A DNA stretch of 64,000 nt from Psychrobium sp. MM17-31. GTDB lineage: Bacteria > Pseudomonadota > Gammaproteobacteria > Enterobacterales > Psychrobiaceae. A program made the translations under genes and the position numbers. The DNA is taken from the NCBI RefSeq assembly GCF_022347785.1, contig NZ_JAKRGA010000009.1, positions 1-64,000 on the forward strand, written 5' to 3'. How positions within the stretch are numbered: the stretch's first letter is position 1; each line of letters starts with the position of its first letter. This document shows positions 26,955-35,590 of this stretch, in pieces. The notes beneath the pieces were generated by a model that saw only the letters and a list, made by a program, of their open reading frames with translations, ran no database searches and was not told the origin of the DNA.

Positions 26955-29015
26955 TTAGAATTGGTAATCTAACGAGATATACATCGCACGGCCACGGGCG
27001 CTAATACGCTCGCCAACAGCAAAGTCACTGCCATTAGCGCGATTAACACCCCCTAGGTGCGGTTGGTAATTCTTATTGAGTAAATTAGTTACGCCAAGGC
27101 CAAGCGCCAGTTGGTTGTTGACGTCATAACTCGCTTTCCAATCGACAACGGCATAGCCTGCTGAACGCTGCTCATTATTGAGCTCAGATACGCGATTTTG
27201 TTTGTCGAAAGCGTGAATGGACAGCTGACTCTGCCAGTTTTGATAACTGTAGTGCAGAGCAATTTGTGCGTTGAGCGGACTAATACGATATAAATCATCG
27301 TTGCTATCTTCGCGCTTACCTCGCACGTAATTTACCAAACCACTTAGCGCAAACTGCTCGTTAATTGGCGCGCGCCAGTTGATATCTAGGCCGTAGATAG
27401 TCGCATCGATATTACTAAATTGCAGTGGTGCGCTGTCGCCCATCATGTTTGCTACCATCATCGCACTTGGGTTATCGGTGATGGAAACACCTTGAATGTA
27501 ATCATCCACTTTTTGATAGAAAAGGTGAGGTTCAATGCTAATGCCATTGGCTTGATAATGTGCGCCAACATCGATTTGGTAAGCCGTTTCAGGATCGAGA
27601 TTAATGTTGCCGATGTAAGTTTTGCCATCAGCTAAACCGCCCGTGGCTTGCATTGGCAGCCATAAGTAGCGCTCTTGATAGCTTGGCGCACGTTGTTTTA
27701 CACCTGCACCAGCGAGCAGTGTCCAAGTATCATCGATGACCGTCTGGCTATTGGCCACTAAATCAAAAGTGGTGTCTGAGGTGCTTTTATCGCTTTGATT
27801 AAATGCTGTTTGCAGAGTTTTAACGTGCGGATTCATCATTGCCATTGAGCTTGAAACATCGCCTGAATCGCTGCTATTAAACTTAACGCGTGCCCCTAGC
27901 GTGTAATTGAACTTATCGCTGTCTTGGCTGTATTGTGCAAATACCGAATGACGCTGATCTTTTACGTCATTGAAATTGCGGATCAAAAACATCGCGTTAT
28001 TTGGGTTTTCGATGTCTGCATCGTGAGTTGCGCTTACGCCATCAACGCCGAGTAGCCACTGTGCGAGTTCCAGCTCAATTTTGTAGTCGTAGGTTGTGGC
28101 AATAGCTGTCGTGTAGCGGTGCATACCCGCCATCATATTAGTGCGCAGTTGGTAGTTATCCATACCGTGGGTAGCATCTTGATATCCCAGATGCCAAGTT
28201 AGCACGTAATCGGCATCGGTAATTTTGCCATCGATGCCAAAGCGATCGGTATCTATATAATCGATGTCCATCGGCAGGGCAGGTGTACCTGTTTCATCGG
28301 TTTTTGAATGGTGCCAGCTCACACCGAATTCATGTTTGCCGTCGTCGAAACGCAGATCTAAACCCGCTTGCGTTTTGTCATATTGGCTGGTCTTGATAAC
28401 ACGCTTGTTGGCATCTTCGTAGTCATCCGCTTGTTGTTGGTTGGCATAGATAAACATCCCGAAGTTGTCACTGCTGGTTTGCAAGTTGCCACTAACCGTT
28501 GACGCGTCATTATGCTCGTTGTGATTGAGGTGAACCATGCCATTGATGCCATCGTTAGCCTGTGGATCAGCTTGCTTTAGTTTTACATCGATGGCACCGC
28601 CAATAGTGTCAATACCACTGCTCACTGGGGCAATACCGCGATATACCGATAGCGACTCAATCATAACTGGATTTAAATAAGTCAACGGTGCGTCCATCGC
28701 ATTAGGACCTGCGCTAACGATTTTTTGACCGCCGATGCTTTTTGCTATGCGCGAGCCAAACATGCCGCGATATTGTGCGATCCCCGTGATTGGCCCATTT
28801 TTATTGATGCTGGCGCCCGGTACTGTGCTTAGCCAATCGGCAACATCTGGTTCAATGTAACTGCCTGTGGCAAAAGTTGATTGATCTTGAGTGAGGCGCG
28901 GTGCTGTAATGGTAATAACATCAAGCGTTTCTGGTGCCGCTTTAGTGGTTGCCGCAACAGCTTGAGGAAGACATAAAATACTGGCAATTAATGCCGATAA
29001 AGAACTAATTTTCAT
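26955..29015 (-). CDS. TonB-dependent outer-membrane receptor
   Basis: A 686-residue outer-membrane active transporter. A signal peptide spans about 1-22. A plug domain of about 100-120 residues begins after the TonB-box region DVITITAP; it contains QYRGMFGSRIAKSIGGQKI and IGGAIDVKLKQ. A 22-strand-type barrel ends in aromatic YISLDYQF. The plug pattern with RGMxGSR, GGQ and MDAPLTYLNP recalls OprC/NosA-like copper receptors, and the barrel is methionine-rich in places (MAMMNPH, MMVANMMGD). Metal uptake is therefore possible but not proven. Confidence 0.9.
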   Translation of the reverse strand: MKISSLSALIASILCLPQAVAATTKAAPETLDVITITAPRLTQDQSTFATGSYIEPDVADWLSTVPGASINKNGPITGIAQYRGMFGSRIAKSIGGQKIVSAGPNAMDAPLTYLNPVMIESLSVYRGIAPVSSGIDTIGGAIDVKLKQADPQANDGINGMVHLNHNEHNDASTVSGNLQTSSDNFGMFIYANQQQADDYEDANKRVIKTSQYDKTQAGLDLRFDDGKHEFGVSWHHSKTDETGTPALPMDIDYIDTDRFGIDGKITDADYVLTWHLGYQDATHGMDNYQLRTNMMAGMHRYTTAIATTYDYKIELELAQWLLGVDGVSATHDADIENPNNAMFLIRNFNDVKDQRHSVFAQYSQDSDKFNYTLGARVKFNSSDSGDVSSSMAMMNPHVKTLQTAFNQSDKSTSDTTFDLVANSQTVIDDTWTLLAGAGVKQRAPSYQERYLWLPMQATGGLADGKTYIGNINLDPETAYQIDVGAHYQANGISIEPHLFYQKVDDYIQGVSITDNPSAMMVANMMGDSAPLQFSNIDATIYGLDINWRAPINEQFALSGLVNYVRGKREDSNDDLYRISPLNAQIALHYSYQNWQSQLSIHAFDKQNRVSELNNEQRSAGYAVVDWKASYDVNNQLALGLGVTNLLNKNYQPHLGGVNRANGSDFAVGERISARGRAMYISLDYQF

Positions 29016-29099
29016 AACGGGCTCTGGCTAATAAAGTACCCTTATATTTTGAAGGGAGTTAACGCGCTAAACAAACGAATGGCTCGGCTAATTGGCAAA

Positions 29100-29118
29100 G
29101 TGCGACAATATGTCGCAC
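29100..29118. promoter_or_regulatory. Perfect palindrome GTGCGACAATATGTCGCAC
   Basis: Eight-base perfect arms around ATA lie between the divergent TonB receptor gene (84 bases away) and the DUF924 gene (39 bases away). Position and symmetry suggest an operator for one or both promoters. No cognate regulator can be named. Confidence 0.5.
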
Positions 29119-29157
29119 CCTTTAATACAAGAAAGAAAATACGAGAGAGGGTAAGAG

Positions 29158-29691
29158 ATGCAAGAGGTTTTAAATTTCTGGTTTAACGAGATCGAGCAGT
29201 CGCAATGGTGGACCAAAGATCGTGATTTTGACAATGAAATAATTGAGCGTTTTTCAAAGGTTCATCAAGCTGCGGTGGCTTGTGAGTTATATGATTGGCG
29301 AAAAACTCCAGAGGGACGCTTGGCCGAGATTATCGTGCTAGATCAATTCTCTCGTAATATGTTTCGCGCTACGCCTCAGTCCTTTGCCTATGATTCATTG
29401 GCGCTGGCCTTGGCACAAGAAGCTATCAATGTTGGGGCAGATAAAGCATTGGATGAAACACAGCGCAGCTTTTTGTATATGCCATTTATGCACAGTGAAT
29501 CATTGGCAATTCACGAGCGTGCTGTTGAGCTATTTAGTCAGCCTAATATGGAGCACAATTTGGACTTTGAGATCCGCCATAAAGAAATTATCGAGCGATT
29601 TGGCCGTTATCCTCATCGTAACGACATTCTTGGGCGTAAATCTAGCGCCGAAGAAGTTGAATTTTTAACTCAGCCGGGCTCGTCGTTTTAA
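29158..29691 (+). CDS. DUF924-family protein
   Basis: A 177-residue cytosolic protein matching the DUF924 family along its length: VLNFWFNEIEQSQWWTKD at the N-terminus, then GRLAEIIVLDQFSRNMFR and FLYMPFMHSESL. The family has a helical TPR-like fold and no firm biochemical function. The gene stands alone. Confidence 0.9.
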   Translation: MQEVLNFWFNEIEQSQWWTKDRDFDNEIIERFSKVHQAAVACELYDWRKTPEGRLAEIIVLDQFSRNMFRATPQSFAYDSLALALAQEAINVGADKALDETQRSFLYMPFMHSESLAIHERAVELFSQPNMEHNLDFEIRHKEIIERFGRYPHRNDILGRKSSAEEVEFLTQPGSSF

Positions 29692-29717
29692 CTTTTTTTA
29701 AAAAAATTCAATTTTTC

Positions 29718-29746
29718 TGCGACGATTTATCAACCTTAATTGTTAT
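29718..29746 (+). promoter_or_regulatory. Candidate ECF-sigma promoter before the plus-strand sigma gene
   Basis: TGCGACGATTT (29718-29728) begins 63 bases before the sigma start codon. A matching TGCGACGGTTT lies 62 bases before the minus-strand paralogue. A possible -10 TGTTAT starts at 29741. Shared sequence and position suggest autoregulation by the ECF factors. Confidence 0.6.
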
Positions 29747-29780
29747 TTATATTAACGCAACACAAAAGGATTACATTTAC

Positions 29781-30308
29781 ATGGCATGGAACGATGATGA
29801 TATCAGTGCCTTAGGCGAGGGCTGCAGGGTTTCTCAGCATAAATGTTATGTCGAGTTTTCTCCAATTTTATACACTGCAATTTTTAAGATTTGCGGAAAT
29901 AAAGAGGTAGCTAGTGATCTTCTCCATGACTCATTTATTGATATTTTTCGTTATATCTCAAGTTTTAATTCTCATACTAACTTTGTTGCATGGATTAAGC
30001 GAATAGCGATGAATAATACGTTTAACTACATCAAGCGTCAGAAGACCTCTTTGAAATTAGTAGAACAGATTAATACTGAGCACGAAGAGCAATTTATTGA
30101 GCCTAACTCAACCCAATTAGATAAATTGCTAAATAGGTTAGTACCAGAGCAGCGAATGATCGTTTGGATGAGTGTTGTCGAACAATATACTCATAAGGAA
30201 ATAGCAAATATTACTGGCAAATCTGAAAGTTATTCTAAGTCAATTGTTTCCAGAAGTTTATCTAAGTTAAGAACATCTACGGAGGTGAATCTTTATGTCG
30301 CCAATTAA
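29781..30308 (+). CDS. ECF-type RNA polymerase sigma factor
   Basis: A 175-residue sigma-70 family factor with only regions 2 and 4. Region 2 includes ASDLLHDSFIDIFRYI and FVAWIKRIAMNNTFNYIKRQ; region 4 includes VVEQYTHKEIANITGKSESY and SKSIVSRSLSKLR. It overlaps the next gene, a membrane anti-sigma-like protein, by 14 bases, the usual sigma/anti-sigma coupling. It is paralogous to the factor at 35997-36539, sharing the exact SYSKSIVSR stretch. Confidence 0.92.
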   Translation: MAWNDDDISALGEGCRVSQHKCYVEFSPILYTAIFKICGNKEVASDLLHDSFIDIFRYISSFNSHTNFVAWIKRIAMNNTFNYIKRQKTSLKLVEQINTEHEEQFIEPNSTQLDKLLNRLVPEQRMIVWMSVVEQYTHKEIANITGKSESYSKSIVSRSLSKLRTSTEVNLYVAN

Positions 30309-30810
30309 TAATCAAAATGCCACTGTTTCCGATATTGAAATGCAGCAAATATCACGTTCATTGAGAACTGAAGAATTATTAGAAACACCTATGATTCCGC
30401 CACAAGCTGTTTGGGAGAGAATTGAAGCGACGATCGATGAAAATATTACTAAAGAGCGTAATTTAAAAAAACGTTCTAGCCAGAATCGGAATAAAAGCTT
30501 TAATTGGGGAGCATGTGCAGCAGCTGTGACTGTAGCCGTTTCGTGTTGGATAGGATGGTCAAACTATCAATTACAAATGCAGTTCGCGTCTTTATTAGAA
30601 CAGAATCAGTATTTGGAACAACAATTGTCTAAGCCGGGATTTACATCTTACTCAGAGGCAAACTTGATGCAGGATTTAGACGGAATTGAACTTCAACTAT
30701 TACAGGCTTCGAGTAAAGAAGAACGTTTAGCACTATTAAAACAACGTCGAAAAAATATTGAAAAGCTTATAGATATCCAAAAAGGTAAACCTCAAGAGTT
30801 CTATCTGTAA
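30295..30810 (+). CDS. Putative anti-sigma factor, single TM
   Basis: A 171-residue protein with a cytosolic N-terminus containing PPQAVWERIEATID (compare PPTEAWETISRAI in the second cassette). A single membrane segment follows at about 73-90, then a periplasmic coiled coil rich in Gln/Leu/Glu. It has no zinc-binding HxxxCxxC motif, so it is not a ZAS-type anti-sigma. Its place directly after, and overlapping, the sigma gene is the main argument for an anti-sigma role. Confidence 0.75.
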   Translation: MSPINNQNATVSDIEMQQISRSLRTEELLETPMIPPQAVWERIEATIDENITKERNLKKRSSQNRNKSFNWGACAAAVTVAVSCWIGWSNYQLQMQFASLLEQNQYLEQQLSKPGFTSYSEANLMQDLDGIELQLLQASSKEERLALLKQRRKNIEKLIDIQKGKPQEFYL

Positions 30811-30846
30811 ACAACGTTTTAATAACAACATAAAAAGGAAAGTAAA

Positions 30847-31356
30847 ATGAAAAAATTAATATTAGCCAGTGCTTTGGGATTGTGTAGCTTAGCAGCGCAA
30901 GCGAGTGAATCAAACGTATCGGTTGAGTTTGTTCAACCCGAACGTTATCAAGATATTAACGCTAGTGGTAATCAAAACCAGGCACGATATCAAGAACGGT
31001 TATTTAAGACGCTGGAAAAGCAATTTCAGGAGTCAGCAAATGACTTGCCAAATGGAATGACACTTGACGTTAAGGTTCTGGATATTGATCTAGCCGGTGC
31101 AGTTGCAATGGGATTGGGAATGGGTCAGGACATCCGTCAAGTTTCGGACAAGGACTTTCCGCGTATTCTGTTTTATGTTGTGTTGAAAGATCAAAACGGA
31201 AAAATCTTATTGCAGGGTAAGCAAAATTTACGCGACGCTAATTTACGCCACAATGAATTTAGATTACGTGGTAGCCAGTCTGATTTCTATATGGAAACAG
31301 CGATTGTTAAAAAGTGGTTTGACGGTGCACTTATTCCAGCGGTCGCAAAGCTATAA
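30847..31356 (+). CDS. DUF3016-family secreted protein
   Basis: A 169-residue periplasmic protein with signal peptide (about 1-19, AAQA-SE). The mature part fits DUF3016: NVSVEFVQPERYQDINAS at the start, LDVKVLDIDLAGA in the middle and a conserved C-terminal region (LRDANLRHNEFR, VKKWFDG). The function of the family is unknown. It is the third gene of the plus-strand ECF cassette. Confidence 0.87.
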   Translation: MKKLILASALGLCSLAAQASESNVSVEFVQPERYQDINASGNQNQARYQERLFKTLEKQFQESANDLPNGMTLDVKVLDIDLAGAVAMGLGMGQDIRQVSDKDFPRILFYVVLKDQNGKILLQGKQNLRDANLRHNEFRLRGSQSDFYMETAIVKKWFDGALIPAVAKL

Positions 31357-31379
31357 GAAGAATTACTAGAGGAATAGGG

Positions 31380-31400
31380 TAACAGAACTGTTTTCTGTTA
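31380..31400 (+). promoter_or_regulatory. Intergenic hairpin TAACAGAA/TTCTGTTA
   Basis: Perfect eight-base arms around a five-base loop lie between the DUF3016 gene and the large PDZ gene. There is no T run. It may be an attenuator or an mRNA-processing site. Confidence 0.35.
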
Positions 31401-31421
31401 ATTCAACTCAAGGTGGAAATT

Positions 31422-33020
31422 ATGAAATACGCAAATCAATTACTCTTAATCGGTTTGTTTGGTGTTGGGACCAATCAAGCGATCGCATCACAGTCTTGTT
31501 CATCAATGACAATATCGGACACTGCGAATAATGCGGTTTTTGAGTTAGTCGGTCATAACATGAATCGTGTTTCTGAAAGACGACGGATGTCAGAACGATT
31601 ATTAGATGAGCAGAGCTTTACCCTAGAACCAGGTAATCATACGATGACTTTTTATCGTTGGGATAAATCAAAGTTGCGAGGTGTATTACGCAATCCTCAG
31701 TTTTATTCCGGTATTAAGGCTGAGCCTGTCACAATTTCTGTAAACGTTGAAGCAAATAAGCATTACCAGCTGATTAATTCGTTGAAAGATAATAAATCTG
31801 TACTCGAAGTTGTATCAGTAACTAACAAAATATGTGATAACGATAAAAAGCTAAAAGCTCAAGCAAATGGTGGGATTGCCAAGGTTATTTTGCCAGAGTT
31901 AATTCAATATCGATTGGATTTGCTAATGGAAGAAATCAATCGCACTGGTGGTTCAAAACCGAATGTCATACCAACTAATGTCGTTAGTTATTTTGGTGCA
32001 ATAGTTAAGCCAGCAACTAATAATAAAATGGTTATTTTAGCCGTATCACCATACTCCTTAGCAGATAAAATGGGGTTAAAAACTGGCGATAATATTACTC
32101 ATTTGGGGGGAAACTCTATTACATCGTTGAGTAATGAAAGCAATTCGCCATTAACTGACTATTTAGAGCAATTACGAGATGGCGCAATAATGGAAGTAAC
32201 CGTTGAACGCTCTGGAGAACAACTTGTAATGTCTAAGCGGTTTGATGTAAAGGTTGTCCCAGAGATTCAATATAGTTTTGCAACTAATGAACTAAAAAGA
32301 CCTGCTCTAGTTAATAGTTCTAGTTTGCTTCCTGAGCTCGATCGAAAATTGGATAAGTTATTAATTGAAATTAGTGACCTACCTGAGCTAAAACATCGTG
32401 AAAATTTGAAACAGTTACGCATAGAAAGAGCAAAGTCATACGATAAGAAATATGGCATTACTGGTGAGATGGCTCAAACTAGAGATGGTTTTATAGTTCA
32501 TCGTGTTAAAGCCAATAGTGCCGCTGATAATGTTGGCATACGCGCCGACGATGTCATTGTGGATTTTAACGGCGCAGATCTCAATGGTTTAAGTATCGCT
32601 GAAGTGTCAGGTATTATTTCTGATGTAAATGTTGGTGAGAAATATTCTCTAACGGTATCGAGAAATGGTCAGTTAATTGATCTTTCAGGAACGCTAAACC
32701 CCTTAGAGCTTCCTGCGTATCAACTTGCAATCAATACAGATTCTATTAGTAAAGCTAAGAATATTTTAGCCAATGTGACTAAAATTGTCCCTGTTCGCCG
32801 GATCGATAGAGTACAGTCTGGTGAAATCATAGGGTTCTACTTTGACCCTTGGGCTACTAATTTAAGCCGCTTAAGTAATAGAGATGGTGACTTAACCGGG
32901 CGCAGAGCATTAAATTCCAAAAATGCGTCCAATACCGCATCATCTAGCCGAAGTAGCTCTAATACAAGTAGCGGCTCGTCAAACAGTAAGCCTTCAGGCG
33001 CGTCTAATACTAATAACTAA
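31422..33020 (+). CDS. Periplasmic protein with two PDZ domains
   Basis: A protein of about 532 residues with a signal peptide (IASQ-SC). The N-terminal domain of about 120 residues is bounded by cysteines (SCSSM, KICD) and has a PEGA-like beta pattern (LEPGNHTMTF, VEANKHYQLI). Two PDZ domains follow: one around 185-270 (ILAVSPYSLADKMGLKTGDN) and one around 345-425 (VKANSAADNVGIRADDVIVD). The low-complexity Ser/Asn tail covers the last 35 residues. There is no protease domain, so it is not DegS/HtrA. The ATG at 31422 has AAGGTGG before it; a GTG nine bases earlier is less likely. Confidence 0.85.
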   Translation: MKYANQLLLIGLFGVGTNQAIASQSCSSMTISDTANNAVFELVGHNMNRVSERRRMSERLLDEQSFTLEPGNHTMTFYRWDKSKLRGVLRNPQFYSGIKAEPVTISVNVEANKHYQLINSLKDNKSVLEVVSVTNKICDNDKKLKAQANGGIAKVILPELIQYRLDLLMEEINRTGGSKPNVIPTNVVSYFGAIVKPATNNKMVILAVSPYSLADKMGLKTGDNITHLGGNSITSLSNESNSPLTDYLEQLRDGAIMEVTVERSGEQLVMSKRFDVKVVPEIQYSFATNELKRPALVNSSSLLPELDRKLDKLLIEISDLPELKHRENLKQLRIERAKSYDKKYGITGEMAQTRDGFIVHRVKANSAADNVGIRADDVIVDFNGADLNGLSIAEVSGIISDVNVGEKYSLTVSRNGQLIDLSGTLNPLELPAYQLAINTDSISKAKNILANVTKIVPVRRIDRVQSGEIIGFYFDPWATNLSRLSNRDGDLTGRRALNSKNASNTASSSRSSSNTSSGSSNSKPSGASNTNN

Positions 33021-33028
33021 TTGAAAAT

Positions 33029-33060
33029 ATTGCCTCCTTAATCGGAGGCAATTTTATTTT
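33029..33060 (+). terminator. Rho-independent terminator after the PDZ gene
   Basis: ATTGCCTCC and GGAGGCAAT form a perfect nine-base stem with a six-base loop, then TTTATTTTG. The right arm also contains GGAGG, the only ribosome-binding-like sequence ahead of the next gene. Confidence 0.82.
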
Positions 33061-33070
33061 GATAATATCT

Positions 33071-33526
33071 ATGAAACAATTAAGTACCTTTTTAGTAATT
33101 TTATTTATTGTTGTGGTTAGTGGTTGTAATTCAATGATTATAACGCCCGAGTTAGACAGTGGTAGCTATCGATTGGAGAGTTACAAAGCACCTGTAACTG
33201 ACATTAAAATGGATCAAATTTCATTGGCTTGTTATCAGGGAAGAGTTGCTGTTTGGCAACAAGGCTATAGGTTAAATCCGGAGCAAACAATGTTCCTTGT
33301 AAAAGCTCAATATCGCCATTTCTATGCATTGGTTGAGATGCAGGCGAATTTAGCTCCTGACAACCGTTATCGACTTAATAGGGCAATAGAAAAAGATGCC
33401 ATTGATATCTGGATTGAAAATGAGGTAACTGGCGAACGTGTCGCAAAAGCTAAAACAGTATTATTGAAATCCATGCCCGCCAATGGGTTGAAAATATCTC
33501 GCCGCGACTGTCAGCCTTATATCTAA
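33071..33526 (+). CDS. Putative lipoprotein of the ECF cassette
   Basis: A protein of about 151 residues with a lipoprotein signal (MKQLSTFLVILFIVVVSGC). The mature part has the LAPDNRYRLNR pattern, which recalls the KHYQLI/KQYRLLT strand of the neighbouring PDZ proteins, and two cysteines besides the lipidated one. The start is uncertain: ATG 33071 suits the signal, but a TTG at 33059 lies 10 bases behind GGAGG. It follows a terminator and so may be expressed by read-through only. Confidence 0.72.
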   Translation: MKQLSTFLVILFIVVVSGCNSMIITPELDSGSYRLESYKAPVTDIKMDQISLACYQGRVAVWQQGYRLNPEQTMFLVKAQYRHFYALVEMQANLAPDNRYRLNRAIEKDAIDIWIENEVTGERVAKAKTVLLKSMPANGLKISRRDCQPYI

Positions 33527-33643
33527 GTCCTTTTTCAATTAATTGTCTCGTCCTGAAATGTGTTTACACTTATAGGACGAGGCAAGTGACAATCGCATTC
33601 CCCGCCAATTTGTAACGGTCTTTAGCATCGAGATTAGTTATAA

Positions 33644-33669
33644 ATGAAAGTAAGCATGTTTACTTTCAT
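33644..33669. terminator. Hairpin between the two converging ECF cassettes
   Basis: ATGAAAGTAA and TTACTTTCAT form a perfect 10-bp stem around GCATGT. A second stem, CTCGTCCT/AGGACGAG, lies at about 33546-33582. Both are in the 186-bp gap where the two gene groups meet. Confidence 0.55.
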
Positions 33670-33712
33670 GTTTGATAACTTTGGCAAGATAATCTGAACA
33701 TTATCAAATGTC

Positions 33713-34738
33713 TCAGGATTTTATGCTTAAGGTCGTTGTAGGTATTTTCATCGAAGGAGGCATTGATTTTAAAATTTGTGGTTTGCCGGCTCGCAGTACT
33801 TTTATCACCATTTCTTTCCCTTCTTGATGACTAAATAATTGTTCTTTAAATAGCTGCAATGATTCTTCATAAGGTAGTTTACTATGCAGGCTTAGCTGAG
33901 ATATTTCACTGATTACATCTCCTTTTCTTAGCCCTAGTTGATGCGCAAGAGAATTGGGTAAAACTAACTTTACTCTTAATTGATTTATATGAGTTGGTTC
34001 TAGCAGTAACCCTACATTCTTTGCGATATGAGGAGGAATTTTAAAACTTAAATTATCAGCGGAAGATTGCTCTGAATTTAAATAGACGTAGATGTCCTGT
34101 GATAGTAGCTCCAACTTTTTTTGAATGTGAGCCGGTAGTTTATCAGTTGAACTGATCGGTGTTTGCATATCTAGCGCATGGAAAATTTCATCACTAGAGC
34201 ATTTCATATCCTTTTCAGAACGAACTTTCACTTCATAATAGTAAGACAAAGGGTTTTGTTTATTTTCTCGGGCGATAGTAAGAAGTCGGTATTGTTTGTT
34301 TGGATTCACTTTAATCTGAAAATTTATTTCATTACTTTTTCTGTTCGTTTTGTTGTATTTAGAGTGCGAAGGCAGATGACGCTCTTTGAGCTTACTGACT
34401 TTCTCATTGTGTTTTGAAGGATATTTAAGAGATGTATTATGAGGATTATTATCTAATCCCCGATAAGTCGTTGTGTAGTGCATTGGTCGGCTAGTCGAAA
34501 TACCTAAGCTTCTTTGAGCCGTAAAATTATGCAACCCTGGAGCCAGAGCTATTTTGCGTTTAGGTTTGGAAAAGTATTTCCCGTTGTGACTTGTTAATTC
34601 AATTGTGCCCCACTTTCCGGAAGGGGTGTGAAAATTGGTAGAAATATAGGCGCAATTGCTCTCTTGCTCTTGTGCTGAAACGGTTGCTAGCAATGGCATT
34701 GTTACTAATGATAGTAAAGTTATTAGTTTAATTTGCAT
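33713..34738 (-). CDS. Periplasmic PDZ-domain protein (cassette 2)
   Basis: A 341-residue protein with signal peptide (VSAQ-EQ). An N-terminal cysteine-bounded domain (SNCAY, MKCSSD) contains LAPGLHNFTA and VNPNKQYRLLT, the same layout as the large PDZ protein of cassette 1. A single PDZ domain sits at about 230-320 (LPNSLAHQLGLRKGDVISEI). No protease motif is present. The start has GGAGGG upstream. It is the last gene of the minus-strand ECF operon. Confidence 0.83.
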   Translation of the reverse strand: MQIKLITLLSLVTMPLLATVSAQEQESNCAYISTNFHTPSGKWGTIELTSHNGKYFSKPKRKIALAPGLHNFTAQRSLGISTSRPMHYTTTYRGLDNNPHNTSLKYPSKHNEKVSKLKERHLPSHSKYNKTNRKSNEINFQIKVNPNKQYRLLTIARENKQNPLSYYYEVKVRSEKDMKCSSDEIFHALDMQTPISSTDKLPAHIQKKLELLSQDIYVYLNSEQSSADNLSFKIPPHIAKNVGLLLEPTHINQLRVKLVLPNSLAHQLGLRKGDVISEISQLSLHSKLPYEESLQLFKEQLFSHQEGKEMVIKVLRAGKPQILKSMPPSMKIPTTTLSIKS

Positions 34739-34753
34739 GAGTACCCTCCTTAT

Positions 34754-35581
34754 TTAAGATTGAAGCTGTAGACGAATTGTTAGTTTTCCGAGCTCTTGGA
34801 GCTCTTGCTGCAAAGTCAATTTTTTATTGTTTCGAATTAATGTAATTCGAATGCTTTTTGCTAATGTTGCTTGTTTGAAGGCCATCTCTAGAGCATTAGT
34901 GGCTTCTTCGTATGTTTGGAGTCCAGTTATTGCAGCATTGTTGATTGAAACAATGGTATCCATTGTCTTTAATCCGATTAGGGATGCTGTCGAATGAGGT
35001 TTAATGCTATTAATGATTAAGCCTTCTTTGAGTGAGCTTTTTCTAGATATTGTAACGCCCAAGTATTGAGGATATTGGGGAGAAATTGAGATAAGGGGAA
35101 TCTGAGTTTTTCCGAGACTTTTATAATGAGCTATGAGTTCTAAAACAAGATCATCGAGTCTATAAGCAAGCGGGAATGGTAGTTCAGAGCCATTCGAATA
35201 TGTAGAGATAACGTCGAAATCGGAAGTGATTAGAGTTTTTTCCTGACCGCAGTGAAATATTGATTGTTTTGATTGGCTAAGCTGTAGTGGAGATTGCGGA
35301 TCATTAGTTGGGTTTAACGTAACTTTATAATGGTATCCAGCGGAGATCACCAATTCAATGGAAAAGGGAATGCTGTTCGTTGTTGCCCCTAAAAAGCCTG
35401 AAAATAAATAACGCCCGGTGTTAAACCTATAGTCATCTATCGAATTAACTGCATTGTGATTGATATGAGAAACTCGTACTTTGCCATACGTGTCGTCAAA
35501 TGAAATAAGCGCACAACTAGTTTCGCCCTTTATATAAAATGGAAATAATAAACTAGTAACCAGAATTAGTACTCTTAACAT
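34754..35581 (-). CDS. Periplasmic PDZ-domain protein (cassette 2)
   Basis: A 275-residue protein with signal peptide (about 1-19). It shares the cysteine-bounded N-terminal domain (SCALISFDD, FHCGQ) with AGYHYKVTL in the place of the KQYRLLT strand. One PDZ domain follows at about 170-265 (IKPHSTASLIGLKTMDTIVS). It lies nine bases after the anti-sigma-like gene and 15 before the second PDZ gene. Confidence 0.83.
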   Translation of the reverse strand: MLRVLILVTSLLFPFYIKGETSCALISFDDTYGKVRVSHINHNAVNSIDDYRFNTGRYLFSGFLGATTNSIPFSIELVISAGYHYKVTLNPTNDPQSPLQLSQSKQSIFHCGQEKTLITSDFDVISTYSNGSELPFPLAYRLDDLVLELIAHYKSLGKTQIPLISISPQYPQYLGVTISRKSSLKEGLIINSIKPHSTASLIGLKTMDTIVSINNAAITGLQTYEEATNALEMAFKQATLAKSIRITLIRNNKKLTLQQELQELGKLTIRLQLQS

Positions 35582-35590
35582 CTTTATTCC

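Noticed and set aside
26955-29015. Firm naming of the TonB receptor as copper receptor OprC/NosA
   Set aside because: Only the plug pattern and some Met-rich stretches agree. No metal gene is adjacent, so it is kept as a generic receptor.
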